64,000 bases of DNA from Impatiens glandulifera. Taxonomy: Eukaryota > Streptophyta > Magnoliopsida > Ericales > Balsaminaceae. Position numbers and translations under genes: made by a program. Below, piece after piece: positions 36,583 to 48,051 of the stretch. Numbering within the stretch: the stretch's first letter is position 1; each line of letters starts with the position of its first letter. The notes beneath the pieces are model-generated. The model was not told the DNA's origin. It did no database searches and saw only the letters and a program-made list of their open reading frames with translations. Where the stretch lies: assembly GCF_907164915.1 (NCBI RefSeq), contig NC_061868.1, positions 42,423,774 through 42,487,773 of the forward strand, given 5' to 3'.

Positions 36583-38623
36583 AGGAAAAAAGCTCACTTA
36601 GACGTATGTACTTGTACAACTAGCTCATTTAAACGTATGCACTAATAAAAGGTCATTTAAACGTACGTACTATCAAAAATTGGCTCATTTAGCCTCTTTT
36701 AATAACCATGGTTAACTTTTATTTTTAAATTTATATATTTATTAATTAAATATTAATATATTTTCTCTCTCTTTCCTTTTCATTTATTATTTCATTTATT
36801 ACTAATAAATGAACCCTCTATTTTTATTTTTTTTATAATTTTTTATTATCTCTATATGAGTATTTTATAATTAATTATTTTAATTTTATTTTATATATAT
36901 ATATATGAGCATTTATCATTAATTATTTTAACTCTATATTTCTTATTCTTTTATATATATATATATTTTATATTCACATTAATTATTAATTATTTTAAAA
37001 TTATTTGATCCTATAACAATGAAAATTCTTTCAACAATAAAAATCTTTTAACACAAAAATAAAGTAATTAATAATTAAGAATTGAATAATAATAAAAACT
37101 CATTCATCAAACACTAAAAGAGTAATAATCAAATATTAGACAAAACAATTCCTTTACTACTAATATAAGTCGTGAATAAAAATTAAATAAAAAATTATTA
37201 ATTTCATTTTTATTTATATTAAACTAAATAACAAAAAATCCTTTTCCATTTTTATTATATTAAATTAAATAAGAAAAAACTCTTCAAAAAAAATATTATA
37301 ATAAAACATAAAATTCATAAATAAGTTGTTAAATTTAAAAAAAATGAGAATTTAAGAAATATGAAAAATAAAAACTAATAAAAAAAAGACGAAATATAAA
37401 AGAGAAATTAATATTAAAATAATAAAATATTTAAGAATAAAATAAATTACTCAGTTTAATTAATGAAAAAAAAAGAGAGAAAATATATTAATATTTAATT
37501 AATAAATATATAAATTTAAAAATAAAAGTTAACTATGGTTATTAAAAGAGGCTAAATGAGCCAATTTTTTATAGTACATAGGTTTAAATGACCTTTTATT
37601 AGTACATACGTCTAAGTGAGCTAGTTGTACAAGTACATACGTCTAAGTGAGCTTTTTTCCTAAATAAAATTGTATAGGTTTTTCTTATTTTTAAATTTAT
37701 ATATTTATTAATTAAATATTAATATATTTTCTCTCTTTTTTTCATTAATTAAACTGAGTAATTTATTTTATTCTTAAATTTTTTATTATTTTAATATTAA
37801 TTTCTCTTTTATATTTCGTCTTTTTTTTATTAGTTTTTATTTTTCATATTTCTTAAATTCTCATTTTTTTTAAATTTAACAACTTATTTATGAATTTTAT
37901 GTTTTATTATAATATTTTTTTTGAAGAGTTTTTTCTTATTTAATTTAATATAATAAAAATGGAAAAGGATTTTTTGTTATTTAGTTTAATATAAATAAAA
38001 ATGAAATTAATAATTTTTTATTTAATTTTTATTCACGACTTATATTAGTAGTAAAGGAATTGTTTTGTCTAATATTTGATTATTACTCTTTTAGTGTTTG
38101 ATGAATGAGTTTTTATTATTATTCAATTCTTAATTATTAATTACTTTATTTTTGTGTTAAAAGATTTTTATTGTTGAAAGAATTTTCATTGTTATAGGAT
38201 CAAATAATTTTAAAATAATTAATAATTAATGTGAATATAAAATATATATATATATAAAAGAATAAGAAATATAGAGTTAAAATAATTAATGATAAATGCT
38301 CATATATATATATAAAATAAAATTAAAATAATTAATTATAAAATACTCATATAGAGATAATAAAAAATTATAAAAAAAATAAAAATAGAGGGTTCATTTA
38401 TTAGTAATAAATGAAATAATAAATGAAAAGGAAAGAGAGAGAAAATATATTAATATTTAATTAATAAATATATAAATTTAAAAATAAAAGTTAACCATGG
38501 TTATTAAAAGAGGCTAAATGAGCCAATTTTTGATAGTACGTACGTTTAAATGACCTTTTATTAGTACATACGTTTAAATGAGCTAGTTGTACAAGTACAT
38601 ACGTCTAAGTGAGCTTTTTTCCT
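36583..38623. mobile_element. Composite fold-back element with 942-bp inverted arms
   Basis: The arm at 36583-37524 is the near-perfect reverse complement of 37682-38623. The ends read aggaaaaaagctcacttagacg and its complement. The first half alone (36583-37661) is itself bounded by inverted ends of about 190 bp. The 157-bp spacer (37525-37681) is an inverted copy of the element's left end plus about 20 bp of its left flank (37662-37681). The ends carry three to four sub-repeats of about 30 bp based on gctcayttaracgtatgyact. There is no ORF and no transposase, so it is non-autonomous (MULE- or fold-back-like); the superfamily is not settled. Confidence 0.85.
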
Positions 38624-38774
38624 ATTTATTAATATAATTTAATTAAATGATGTTTTATATATAAATTTGTCGTAAAATATTTGAGCAAGAAGGGGTGGAA
38701 AGTGTTAAAGATGATCATATCTATTAATTAAATTATGTTTGTTAAAAGTCATTTAATTTAAGAGGTGACAAATG

Positions 38775-39510
38775 TGTTTTTGTCAAGTTCGACATCAATA
38801 AATCTTATGATTACGTCAATTGAGAGTTTTCATTATTGCAATGGACAGAATGAGAACGAGAATGAGTGCGAAATAGATTGGTTGGATTAAATTTGGTCTC
38901 TCGCCTATTAAGTTTATGTCATTTTTAATGGAAGTTCTCACAGATTTTTCGAGAGCTCCCGAGGTATCAAAGAGGGTGATCCACTCTCACATTTCTTTTT
39001 CGTCATTGTTATGAAACTCTCTAAAAAACGATAATTTTCCCAAAATAAAATAAAATGTGACTCATCCATGAAGTGATCTATGGGGTCAAGAAGATATCGT
39101 TTTGTCATATCACATTTGTTTTTCGCTAATGGTATGCTTTACATGGTTCATGCTATTTACATTAACTTTAAACATCTTCGAGATATTTTATGGTTATTCG
39201 GTGCATTTTTTGGTCTTCGAGTTAATCTTAATAAGTTAGACATCTTTTTTCTCGGATTCTGTTTCGAATAGAAGAAGGATGAGGTTGACAAATATTTTAA
39301 GGTTCAGAATCAGTGGTCTTCTATCAACATATCTTGGTATGACACTTGATGCTAAATTACGATCTAATGTCTTTTGAGACTCGATTATCACAAAAATGAA
39401 ATGTAAACTATTTAGGTGGAAAAGTAAAATAATTTCAAAAATGGATCGACTAATCTTCATTAAGAGTGTGTTATCATATATGACAACATATATAATTTAT
39501 TTATTCGGTC
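38775..39510 (+). pseudogene. LINE reverse transcriptase relic
   Basis: Translated pieces in changing frames follow plant LINE RT order: KFDINKSYDYVN, a REGDPLS-like block decayed to KEGDPLSHF, HLFFANGM in place of the FADD catalytic box, FFGLRVNLNK, YLGMTLDAKL, then LIFIKSVLSYMTTY. The missing Asp-Asp catalytic pair, the frameshifts and the stops show it is dead. The strand is opposite to that of the other two LINE pieces in the window. Confidence 0.75.
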
Positions 39511-40904
39511 TCTCATTAACGTGACAGTAAAAATGGAGATAATAATGTATAAAAAAAAATTGGAGATTTTTTTAACTAATCGTTATGTTATTTAGTTAGT
39601 TAAGATAATATTAAATATTTTAAAGATTTTAATAAAATTCTTCTATCAAAATGATGTAATAAATTTGTAAGAGAGTCAAATAGTATTTCAATAACCTTTT
39701 CTCTTTTGGGGTTTAACAAGTTGTTAAAAATAGGTTGTAATAATAATTTTAATTTATTGAATGAATTATTATTATTTTATTAAGTTAATTAGAATAATAG
39801 AATTTATTACAACAAAATATTATTGAGTCATTATTTATTTTAACTTTAGAATCATATTTTTTTTAAATATATTATAAAGAATCATTATTAATTTTAAAAC
39901 TTTAAGTTGACTGTTAAAATTTTATAATTTTAAATGAAGCAATGTGTTTGGTTAAAATAAATACTGAAAATTTATAATTTTAAGATATTACAATTATATT
40001 TTTTAATTTAAAATTTATAAGATTTTACATAAACAAAGGATATTTATATATTAAAACTTTTTAAAAACAAATATTTATTCAAATAAATGATTTATTTTTT
40101 ATTATTATTTATATTAATTTTATTTTTAATGATAGATATAAATAATAATAATATTTAACTAATATTTTTTTTGTGAGATAAATAATTATTTGGAGGAAAT
40201 TTTAGAGAGGTAGGGTAAAAAAGAACCGACGCAATCTTATTGCCTCAAAACAAAACAAAAAAAAATTGTCTTCAGTGTAGCCTCACCTTTTTTTTCACTC
40301 AATATGTCAATTTCTTTTTAATTTCCCTTTTATTGTTACTTTTATAAACTTTTATTCTTAAAAGTAGATTCTCAATTCTCAATTAATAAATTATCAACAA
40401 TTTAAAAATAAAATAAAAATTAACAATTTAAATGCCATACTTAAATTTGTGATCATAATAGAAATCCTAATAATTATAGGGACATCTATCCGATTTTATT
40501 AACCAGAACAATATTTTTATACATATTACAACATAGTCTTAAACTATTGATATAATAATATAAATAAAACTAATTTTATGAATAAAATTAATTTAACCTA
40601 TTAAATAATTTATCTAATATAACTTGATACAATTATAACTTGTTACAATTCTTATATAGACATACTCATATTACATATTCAATCAAAACATAGACATGTA
40701 AATATAATTTATATTTATTTTAATAATTATTATATATTTATATATTATATAACAATTACAAAATTACAAAATATATATACTTATAATTTATATAATTGAT
40801 TATTCAACAAATTATATTTTATCGCAGTTATATTATAAATATTTTTAAGATTAAAAGTGTTATGTTTCATTTAGGTGCAAAAAAAACACTTATTAAAACA
40901 TAAA

Positions 40905-41612
40905 AGTTATCCAATGAATTATAACGGAATATTCACGTATATTACTTAACTAAATTTTGTTCGTTCATATTACTATATTTTGTTAATCTATATATCTTAG
41001 TTAACAAAAACATTCAATTCCGTTAAGTTTTCCGTTAAATGAAGACATTTGTAATTGACATATTATTTTTTATTTTTTAATTAAATATATATTATATTTT
41101 TATTTTTGTTCATAATTTCTAAATAATAAAATTTTTATATTTTCACATTAACCAAACAATTTAGACATTTTGAGAGACACTAGCAATAATTCATTTTTTT
41201 TTAATTAATATATTTTCAATATTTATTTTTATTAACGAAATTTTTTTATTTAAAAATATTAATAAAAATAAATGTTGAAAATATATTAATTAAAAAAAGT
41301 AAATTATTGTTAATTCTCCTCAAAATGTATAATTTGTTTGATTATTGTCTTTAAAAATGTAAATTAAATTTTATTATTTATAAATAATGAATAAAAATAA
41401 ATATATAATATATATTAATTTTAAAAAATGGCATGTCTATCACATATGTCATCATTTAAAGGAAACTTAATAGGTTAACGGATTTGAATGTTTTTGTCCA
41501 ATACTAAAATAGATGAATATTAAACTAACTTTAATGGTATGAACGAATAAAAATTAGTTCAGTAATATATATAAATATTCTGTTATAATTCGATGATAAA
41601 ATTAATAGTCTT
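40905..41612. mobile_element. Second fold-back element, about 340-bp diverged arms
   Basis: The left arm from about 40905 (ccaatgaattataacgg) pairs with the right arm ending about 41612 (ttataattcgatgat), meeting near 41260. Paired landmarks include ccgttaagttt/aataggttaacgg and acattttgaga/tcctcaaaatgt. The arms look about 80% alike by eye, so it is older than the element at 36583. No ORF. Confidence 0.7.
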
Positions 41613-42140
41613 CCCGGTTTTATAATGATTAAGAACCCTTACATTCTATTATTTTTTAAAAAAATCACATATTAATTTTTTTTAATAAAAATAAAATATT
41701 TAAAGTTGTATTTGTTAATTTTAGTATATATATATATTTTCTCTATTTTCTTCGTCTTCAATCTACCGTCATCCTCATTCTCTCTCATCCTGTTCAAACC
41801 CTAACTTCAAGTCGTCCTTTCTGCGTCTATCGTATCTCCGGTCGAGTATTTTCGGTGACTAAATCATTCGAAGGAATCAGGATCTTTTACTTGATATAAT
41901 AAGATTTCCTCCTGCAGATCTGAATCATCTCAACGACTATTGTCGAGGTATGCTTCGTTTTGTTGATTTTCATTATATGTTCGTTATATTTTGATTTCAA
42001 TTTTTTTTAAATTCTGTTTCGATCGTTTATATTTTGATTCTCGTGCATATTTTGCAGAAATATTTTGAATTAACTCAAGATAAATTTGACCTTGCAGGCG
42101 ATATAAATAGGTTATCTGTTGAATACTGGTGCTAAAAGTA

Positions 42141-45100
42141 ATGCCTCGGGACAGGGATTTGTCGAGGTCTCCATCTTACAGACGAAGGTATTCACCTTCG
42201 CCGTCTCCTTTACGGAATCGGCATGATAGGAGAAGTCGAAGAGATAGAAGCCGATCTCCACTTTCTTACAGCAGGTGATACACGATTGCTTTGGATCTCC
42301 ATGTCTGTCATTCTAGATTTGGTTACGGCATATCATTCGATCTGGTGGAATATACAAAGTTTAGCTGATAAACTTGTGGCTCTGTTGATTATGATAAACA
42401 TAATTTGATAACTAGAATAGATGGACAAAGTTCTTTTCTTTCTGTGCTGTTTTTGTTACTGATGTGCTTTCTTCCATCTTCAGATTTCAACTCTTGCACT
42501 TATCTCTTTAAGATTGTCGGGAGATTTAGTTGACTGTAATTGTATAACGATACTCTTCACAATTCATCTGATTGGTTGCCAGATTTTACTGGTTGTGCAG
42601 CTCAATTTTAAGTGTAGTTGCTGATATTTGCTTTTAAGGATACTTTTCCATAAGTGTTGTGTTGAACATGTGTGAAAAAAGAAAATATGTAGAATAACCT
42701 AGGAAAAGGATGAAAAAAATAGAATCCAGTTGTTTTCTAGAATTAAGAAATTGAAGTCTGCTTCCCAGCGAAGGGGAAGTGAAACAGGTGATTCCTCGCT
42801 GATTCATGTCCTTCCAATTGATCAAATGTTAAGCAGTTTCCTGTGATTAAAAGAGGGAGCACCCATTATATCCTTAGCAATAACTGAGGTAACAGTAAAT
42901 GTTTTATATTCTGCTAGATGGAGTCTGGTTCTGCGCTGTATTTTTTCTATTGTATTATGAACATTTTAGCAGTCCTCAGTCTCTCCATTTACCCCACAGA
43001 AGAAAGAGTCCCTCAGCTTCTCCTCATCGCAACAAAAACCGCTCCCCTTCAACAAGACGGCGTAAAAGCCGTTCTCCTACACCTAGGCGCTATAAACGAC
43101 AACGAAGTATCAGTTCATCAGTGTCTCCTATACGCAAATCTCATAAGCAAATCAAAGGCTCAGTTGAATGCAAGAATTCCACAGAGAAAATGAAAAAGGA
43201 AGAAGAAGAGAAGAGAAGGTATACTTTTCACTTTATGTCTTTCATATGCTTTTTTGTTTTCCTTCAATTAATTTCTATTTTATTCTCATAATTTTATTGT
43301 GAATCTTCTATCCATAGTGTTATAAGCATTAGGTGTTAGGTTTGCAGTCTTTGTCATTAGACCTTGAATTACTTTATGTTCTTTTTCTCATTTTGATGCT
43401 AAGCGTCTCTTTTCCCATTGAAACTCTATGGTTGTTCATTTATTGTTCTCCGGGTACATAACTTGTAGTATTTTTGGTTTTCTATTGGCCCCAATTTGGT
43501 AACACGTTTGGGTGATTCCCTTTCGAAAAAAATTCAGTTATGGCTCTCAAATATGTTAAGAACATGCAAAGTAAATATTTCTCATTTTCAAATTGTAACA
43601 CACTCACGTGGAAGTGTGCATGAAAAGGAAAATGTCACTAATCTCATCATTTTTATTGTGTGAAATAACCAATGAATCCTGTAACTTAATAAGCTCTTTC
43701 TAATGTCTTGTTGTTTTCTCTAGGCTGTCATATATTTTATTCTAGAAGCTTGTATGGCCATTATTCTCATAGTTTTCTTGTGTATACTAGAGAAACTAGG
43801 CGCCCTTTTGATGTTTCAATTATTATTTTCCGATATTAATTGATCTCTCTTGTTTACGGAGAAGTGTCTAATTGACAAAGTATTTTGTTGTTCCCCTTTA
43901 ACTTTTGTTCTGGTCCCCTTGAGACTTGACTCTTGAACTATAAAAATGTAAATTAATGCCTCCAATAAAAAAATTGAGGAAAATTCAACTATTAATCTGT
44001 ATAGGTATTTTTTTTATCTGTAGCTACGGTTTTAAAAAAGTTTTAGTGGTCCTATCAAGAGGCTGTTTCTAACCGTGTTCAAAATGATAGAGATTGAGTA
44101 GATTGAAATGGGATGAATGAACTTCAGAAAATTACTGCCTTCTGATGCTGTGGATCTATCTCAGAATCACAATTCTTCTCTAATAAGAGTCAATGCAAGG
44201 ATGGGATAGTTATGTTAATTAGCTTAAACCTGCCTCAGGTTACTTGATATTCTTCTCTACAGGCTTTTTTTGAAGGAAGATACTGCTATAATTCAACTTG
44301 TTATGTTTGATGCTCAATTGGATGCCTCCTTTATCTACTACTATTCACCAGTTTTGTAATCCATTTGTTTGGATCAGGAATCAGTTAGAGGTATGCCTTA
44401 AAAAAGCATGCACGTATATTTTGTGCGTCTGTCGTCATGAAGGTTAGTGTATTGTTCATTATGACGAGAGAGGAAAAATACCGGGAAGTTGTGTTGCTAA
44501 TTGAGTTGGTTTTAAATTTAAATTTTTTGAAAGTACCCTGGAAATTGTCCACGGAATTTTGGATATGCAGTTCCCCATTTCAGTATAATGTCCAATTTTC
44601 TACTTAAACTTCCCTATCCTTTTACCAGGCGACAACAGGAAGCGGAACTGAAACTGATAGAGGAGGAAACAACAAGGAGAGTGGAAGAAGCGTTAATGAA
44701 GATGGTTGAAGAGAGTTTGAACTCTCCTTCGATAAAGCTAGAAATGCAGAGGCGGTTGGATGAAGGGCGGAGAAAACTTAAGGATGAAGTTGCAGATCAA
44801 CTTGAAATTGAAAAGGAAAGTGCAGTTATTGAAGCTAGAAGAAAAGAGGCAAGCATTCTGATTCTGTTTGATGTTTACTTTTTTGAAAAAATATTGTTCA
44901 TGAAGAAGTTTAACATGGATGAATGACTTGTGTTTTCAGGAACAAGTTCGAAGGGAGAAAGAAGAATTGGAAAAGGTTCTGGAAGAAAATCGAAGGAAAG
45001 TTGAAGAGGCTCAAAGGAGGGAAGCCATAGAGCAAGAAAGGAAAGAGGAGGAACGGTATAAAGAACTTGAACAAGCGCAAAGACAGAAGGAAGAGACAAT

Positions 45101-45206
45101 GAGGAGGAAGAAGCAACAAGAGGAGGAAGAGCGGTTAAACCAGATGAAATTGTTGGGCAAGAACAAATCCCGACCCAAGTTGTCATTTGCTATTGGTTTG
45201 AAATAA
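42141..45206 (+). CDS. ARGLU1: ARGLU1-like arginine/glutamate-rich splicing regulator
   Basis: Nuclear protein of the ARGLU1 family. In animals ARGLU1 modulates alternative splicing and Mediator-linked transcription; the plant role is inferred. Exons 42141-42274, 43000-43218, 44629-44848 and 44940-45206 give 279 residues. Residues 1 to about 115 are an RS-rich, SR-protein-like domain (RSPSYRRRYSPSPSP, RSPSTRRRKSRSPTPRR). Residues 125-270 are a charged Glu/Arg/Lys coiled coil containing ETTRRVEEALMKMVEE and RRKEEQVRREKEELEKVLEE. The end, LLGKNKSRPKLSFAIGLK, is the family's conserved terminus. Intron 3 starts with GC (44849), because only that joint gives the conserved RRKE-EQ sequence. A 5' UTR intron is likely at about 41949-42098. 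Confidence 0.92.
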
Positions 45207-46196
45207 ATAAAAATGGCGTGTTGTTCATTCTCGGTTATTTTCTTTCGAAGATTTTTGTGTTTTACTTAACTCTCATGGTGCCTCACCATCCCAATTTGTA
45301 GACATTTCCTTGGTGATTATAGTTTGGTCCAAATTTATCCCAATTATTTATTACCATTTACACAAATTAATTGTATCCTAAATTATGTTTTAACATCTGT
45401 CAAGCCCTTAACAAAAATGAAATCAACTATTCTTTTACAAAGTAAAGTTTTTGTGTGTCAGAATATTTGTATATCATTAGAGAAGGAAATGAAATAAATA
45501 TGATCATCCATTGGACAACAATAATAAGAAAAACATAATTGAACAAATATGAGATCCATTGGAAAAATAATTCTTAATTACTTAATGTAAACCTTTATAA
45601 AAATAATTCCGTACAAATAATAATATATACCAAATATTATTTATCTATAAATATTTTAAATAAAATTAATATTATTCAAATTTAATTAATTTAAAATTAA
45701 TTTTAATTTATAAAATTTAAATTTAATCTAAAGCATATATTTTTTTTTTTCACTTAACTCTCAATTCACTCTCTTCGTGTCACTTACACTTAGTTAAAAA
45801 GTTGTACTTATTATTTTAGGTTACAAGTTTGAAATATACTTATAACATTTTTTATTTTATTTTTAACCGTTTAAAATTATGGACGAGTCAACCCACAATC
45901 CGTCAACCCACAATCCGACCGAAGTATCAATTTACTCTCACATATATATATATCTAATTAACTATAACTTTCGACCTGACAATCCATAAATTTTGAAAAT
46001 TAAGCATCATTATATATATATATTAATTAGTTAAAAAATTGAACTTATTTTGTTAAAATATATCACGTTCATCAAATTTGATGTTGAATTTAAAATATAA
46101 TGTCTTATTAGCCTAGTTATTTAAAGGGTTGTACTTGTTTTTATTAGGTTGCAAGTTCGAAACATAAATATAAACAATAACGCAATTTGAAAAAGA
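45207..46196. other. Intergenic region, ARGLU1 to tRNA-Met copy A
   Basis: ARGLU1 3' UTR, then AT-rich DNA and a copy of the dispersed tRNA-like repeat at about 45780-46180. No gene was seen. Confidence 0.6.
45780..46180. repeat. Dispersed tRNA-like repeat, second copy
   Basis: Shares ttaaccgtttaaaattatgg, gagtcaacccacaatccg, gaagtatc, the gcatcattatatata tract, tgttgaatttaaaatataa and ttagcctagtt. It also has a B-box-like gttgcaagttcgaaaca (about 46149), all in the order seen at 18571-19170. It abuts the tRNA gene at 46197. Confidence 0.6.
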
Positions 46197-46280
46197 TGGG
46201 GTGAGAGAGGCTCGAACTCTCGACCTCAGGATTACTCTTAGCTATGAGACCTACGCGCTAGCCAACTGCGCCACCACCCC
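46197..46280 (-). tRNA. trnM-CAU: tRNA-Met (CAU), elongator, with intron (copy A)
   Basis: The minus strand reads GGGGTGG at the 5' end and pairs with the 3' acceptor CCCC plus discriminator A. The D arm is GCGCAGTTGGCTAGCGC and the T arm contains GAGAGTTCGAGCCTCTC. The anticodon CAT lies at 46246-46244. The total of 84 nt leaves about 12 nt for an intron one base after the anticodon, the known feature of plant elongator tRNA-Met genes. The A and B boxes are intact. A poly-T-like terminator is weak nearby. Confidence 0.92.
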
Positions 46281-48051
46281 ATTTGTTAACTTAAAAAATT
46301 TATTTAATTTATCACCGAATTTGGAAAATAAATAAATCATTGTTTTTTTAATTTTGGCTAATTTATTAAGTTATTATGAATTGGTATTTCATATTTAAAA
46401 ATAAATTATTAAATTGTGAAAATACCAACATAATTGTATCACATGTTTTTATAAATTGATTTTTTGTTATAAATATAGACACAAAAATTGAAAAGATATT
46501 TTTAAATAATAGAACACACTCAATTTTTTTTTTTATAGGAGAACCATTTCATCTATTTTTTTTATTTATTAAAATTGGTTTTAGATGGTTGAATTATTCA
46601 ATAATAAGTGTGTTAAAACCTGAATTTCTTATTTTATTTGGTGCAAATCTAGATCTGGAAGTTAAATATAATTATATTATCATACTGTTAGGTCAAACAT
46701 GTCTTTATTTATGTTTGGCCAAACTATAATACTCGTTTCTAGCCTTGTTTGGGAGTTTGAAAATACAATTTCTCTATATAATTTTTTTTTAAATAAAATT
46801 ATTTATTAAATATATTTCACCATCAAATTAATGGTTAATAATAGAGTTATTTAATATTATAATATACAAGTATCTCATACATTTACACAAGTAATAATAT
46901 AAAATTTGAGAAAAATTACGGTAAAAACGTAATAGCATTTTAAAATTTATTTTTAACCGTTTTAAGTTTATGGACGAGTCAACCCAGAATCCGACTCAAA
47001 TATCCATTACTCTCACATATATATCCAAATTAATCACAGATCTCGACCCGACAATCCAGATACTTTGAAATTAATCATCATCATTATATATATATATAAA
47101 TTAGTTAGTTAAAAAGTTGAAATTTATATTGTTAAAATGTCCCGCTCCTTCATGCATGCTCACTTGGTTCGGGGGAATACAAACGTGGTGATCAATTGGA
47201 CATTTGATTAATTAACATTTTTTTTTTATCAAATAACGTGTTGAATTTAAAATATAAAGTCTTATTAACCTATTTGGTTAATTGGTTGTACTTGTTTTGT
47301 TATGTTGTATGTTCCAAACATACGTATAACAATTTTTATTTTATTTTTAACCGTTTTAAGTTTATGGGCGAGTCAACCCACAATCCGACTCAAGTATCCA
47401 TTACTCTCACATATATATCCAAATTAATCACAGCTCTCGACCCGGCAATTCATACACTTAAAAATTAAGCATTATTATATATATATATATATATATTTTA
47501 AGAGAATTAATTTAGACAAAAATAAATAAACAAAACTAAGATCACACCTTCGAAATGATATTTCACATTTGAATGAAAGAGAAATAAAAAAAATTATATC
47601 TAAAAAAGTAATAATAAATTTAAAATAAATGACTATGTTCGGAAATAACCATGTTCGAGTTTTGTCTTGAACATGTCATTTCAAGACATTTTTATCTCGT
47701 CATTTTTTTAAATATGGCCATTTTTTTTGAATATACCCATTTTTTAAATTTATTATTAGTTTTTTTTTTTTAATTTATCTTTTCTACACACGAGATTAGT
47801 GATATTACTTTTGTTCCAACTTTGTTGCCATATCAAAAAAATTTTCTTTTTAATTTGATAAAAATCGAATTATTCCAAACATTTTGAAACAAACGAGGCT
47901 TTTGGTGTTTTGACTTTAGGCCAAGATTTCTCTTTTTCTCTTTCGCACCATCTCTTGGCCAGGCCGAAGCTGAAACAAATACCTATGCCCTGAATCGTCT
48001 TTCCGGCCACTCAGAATCAGATCTATTCCTACTGCTTCGCCGGCGGTCCAG
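46281..48051. other. Intergenic region, tRNA-Met A to TMN1 copy A
   Basis: About 1.5 kb longer than the matching stretch of the second copy (53942-54179). The extra DNA includes two more copies of the dispersed tRNA-like repeat (46850-47110, 47220-47490). The last 180 bp or so resembles the copy B upstream region (tgttttgactttaggccaa, cagatctattcctac) and should be the TMN1-A promoter/5' UTR. Confidence 0.7.
46850..47490. repeat. Dispersed tRNA-like repeat, third and fourth copies
   Basis: Two tandem copies (about 46850-47110 and 47220-47490). Each holds ttaaccgttttaagtttatgg, gagtcaaccca, aatccgactcaa, tctcacatatatatccaa and ctcgacccg, and ends in attaagcat followed by (AT)n. Confidence 0.65.

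Larger units (their letters stand above)
35339..42140. other. Large repeat-rich intergenic region
   Basis: Starts with the divergent promoter/5' UTR side of the Pro-rich gene, including CT/CA-rich DNA at 35540-35610. Next comes very AT-rich DNA, the 2-kb fold-back structure (36583-38623), a dead LINE (38775-39510), a second fold-back (40905-41612) and the ARGLU1 5' region from about 41700. A probable 5' UTR intron of ARGLU1 runs from about 41949 to 42098 (gaggtatgc to cttgcag). Nothing recognisable is present at 35640-36550 or 39520-40900 beyond AT-rich DNA. Confidence 0.6.

Noticed and set aside
36583..38623. CRISPR-like or satellite array
   Set aside because: The repetition is one large inverted pair with terminal sub-repeats, not a regular spacer array, and the host is a plant.
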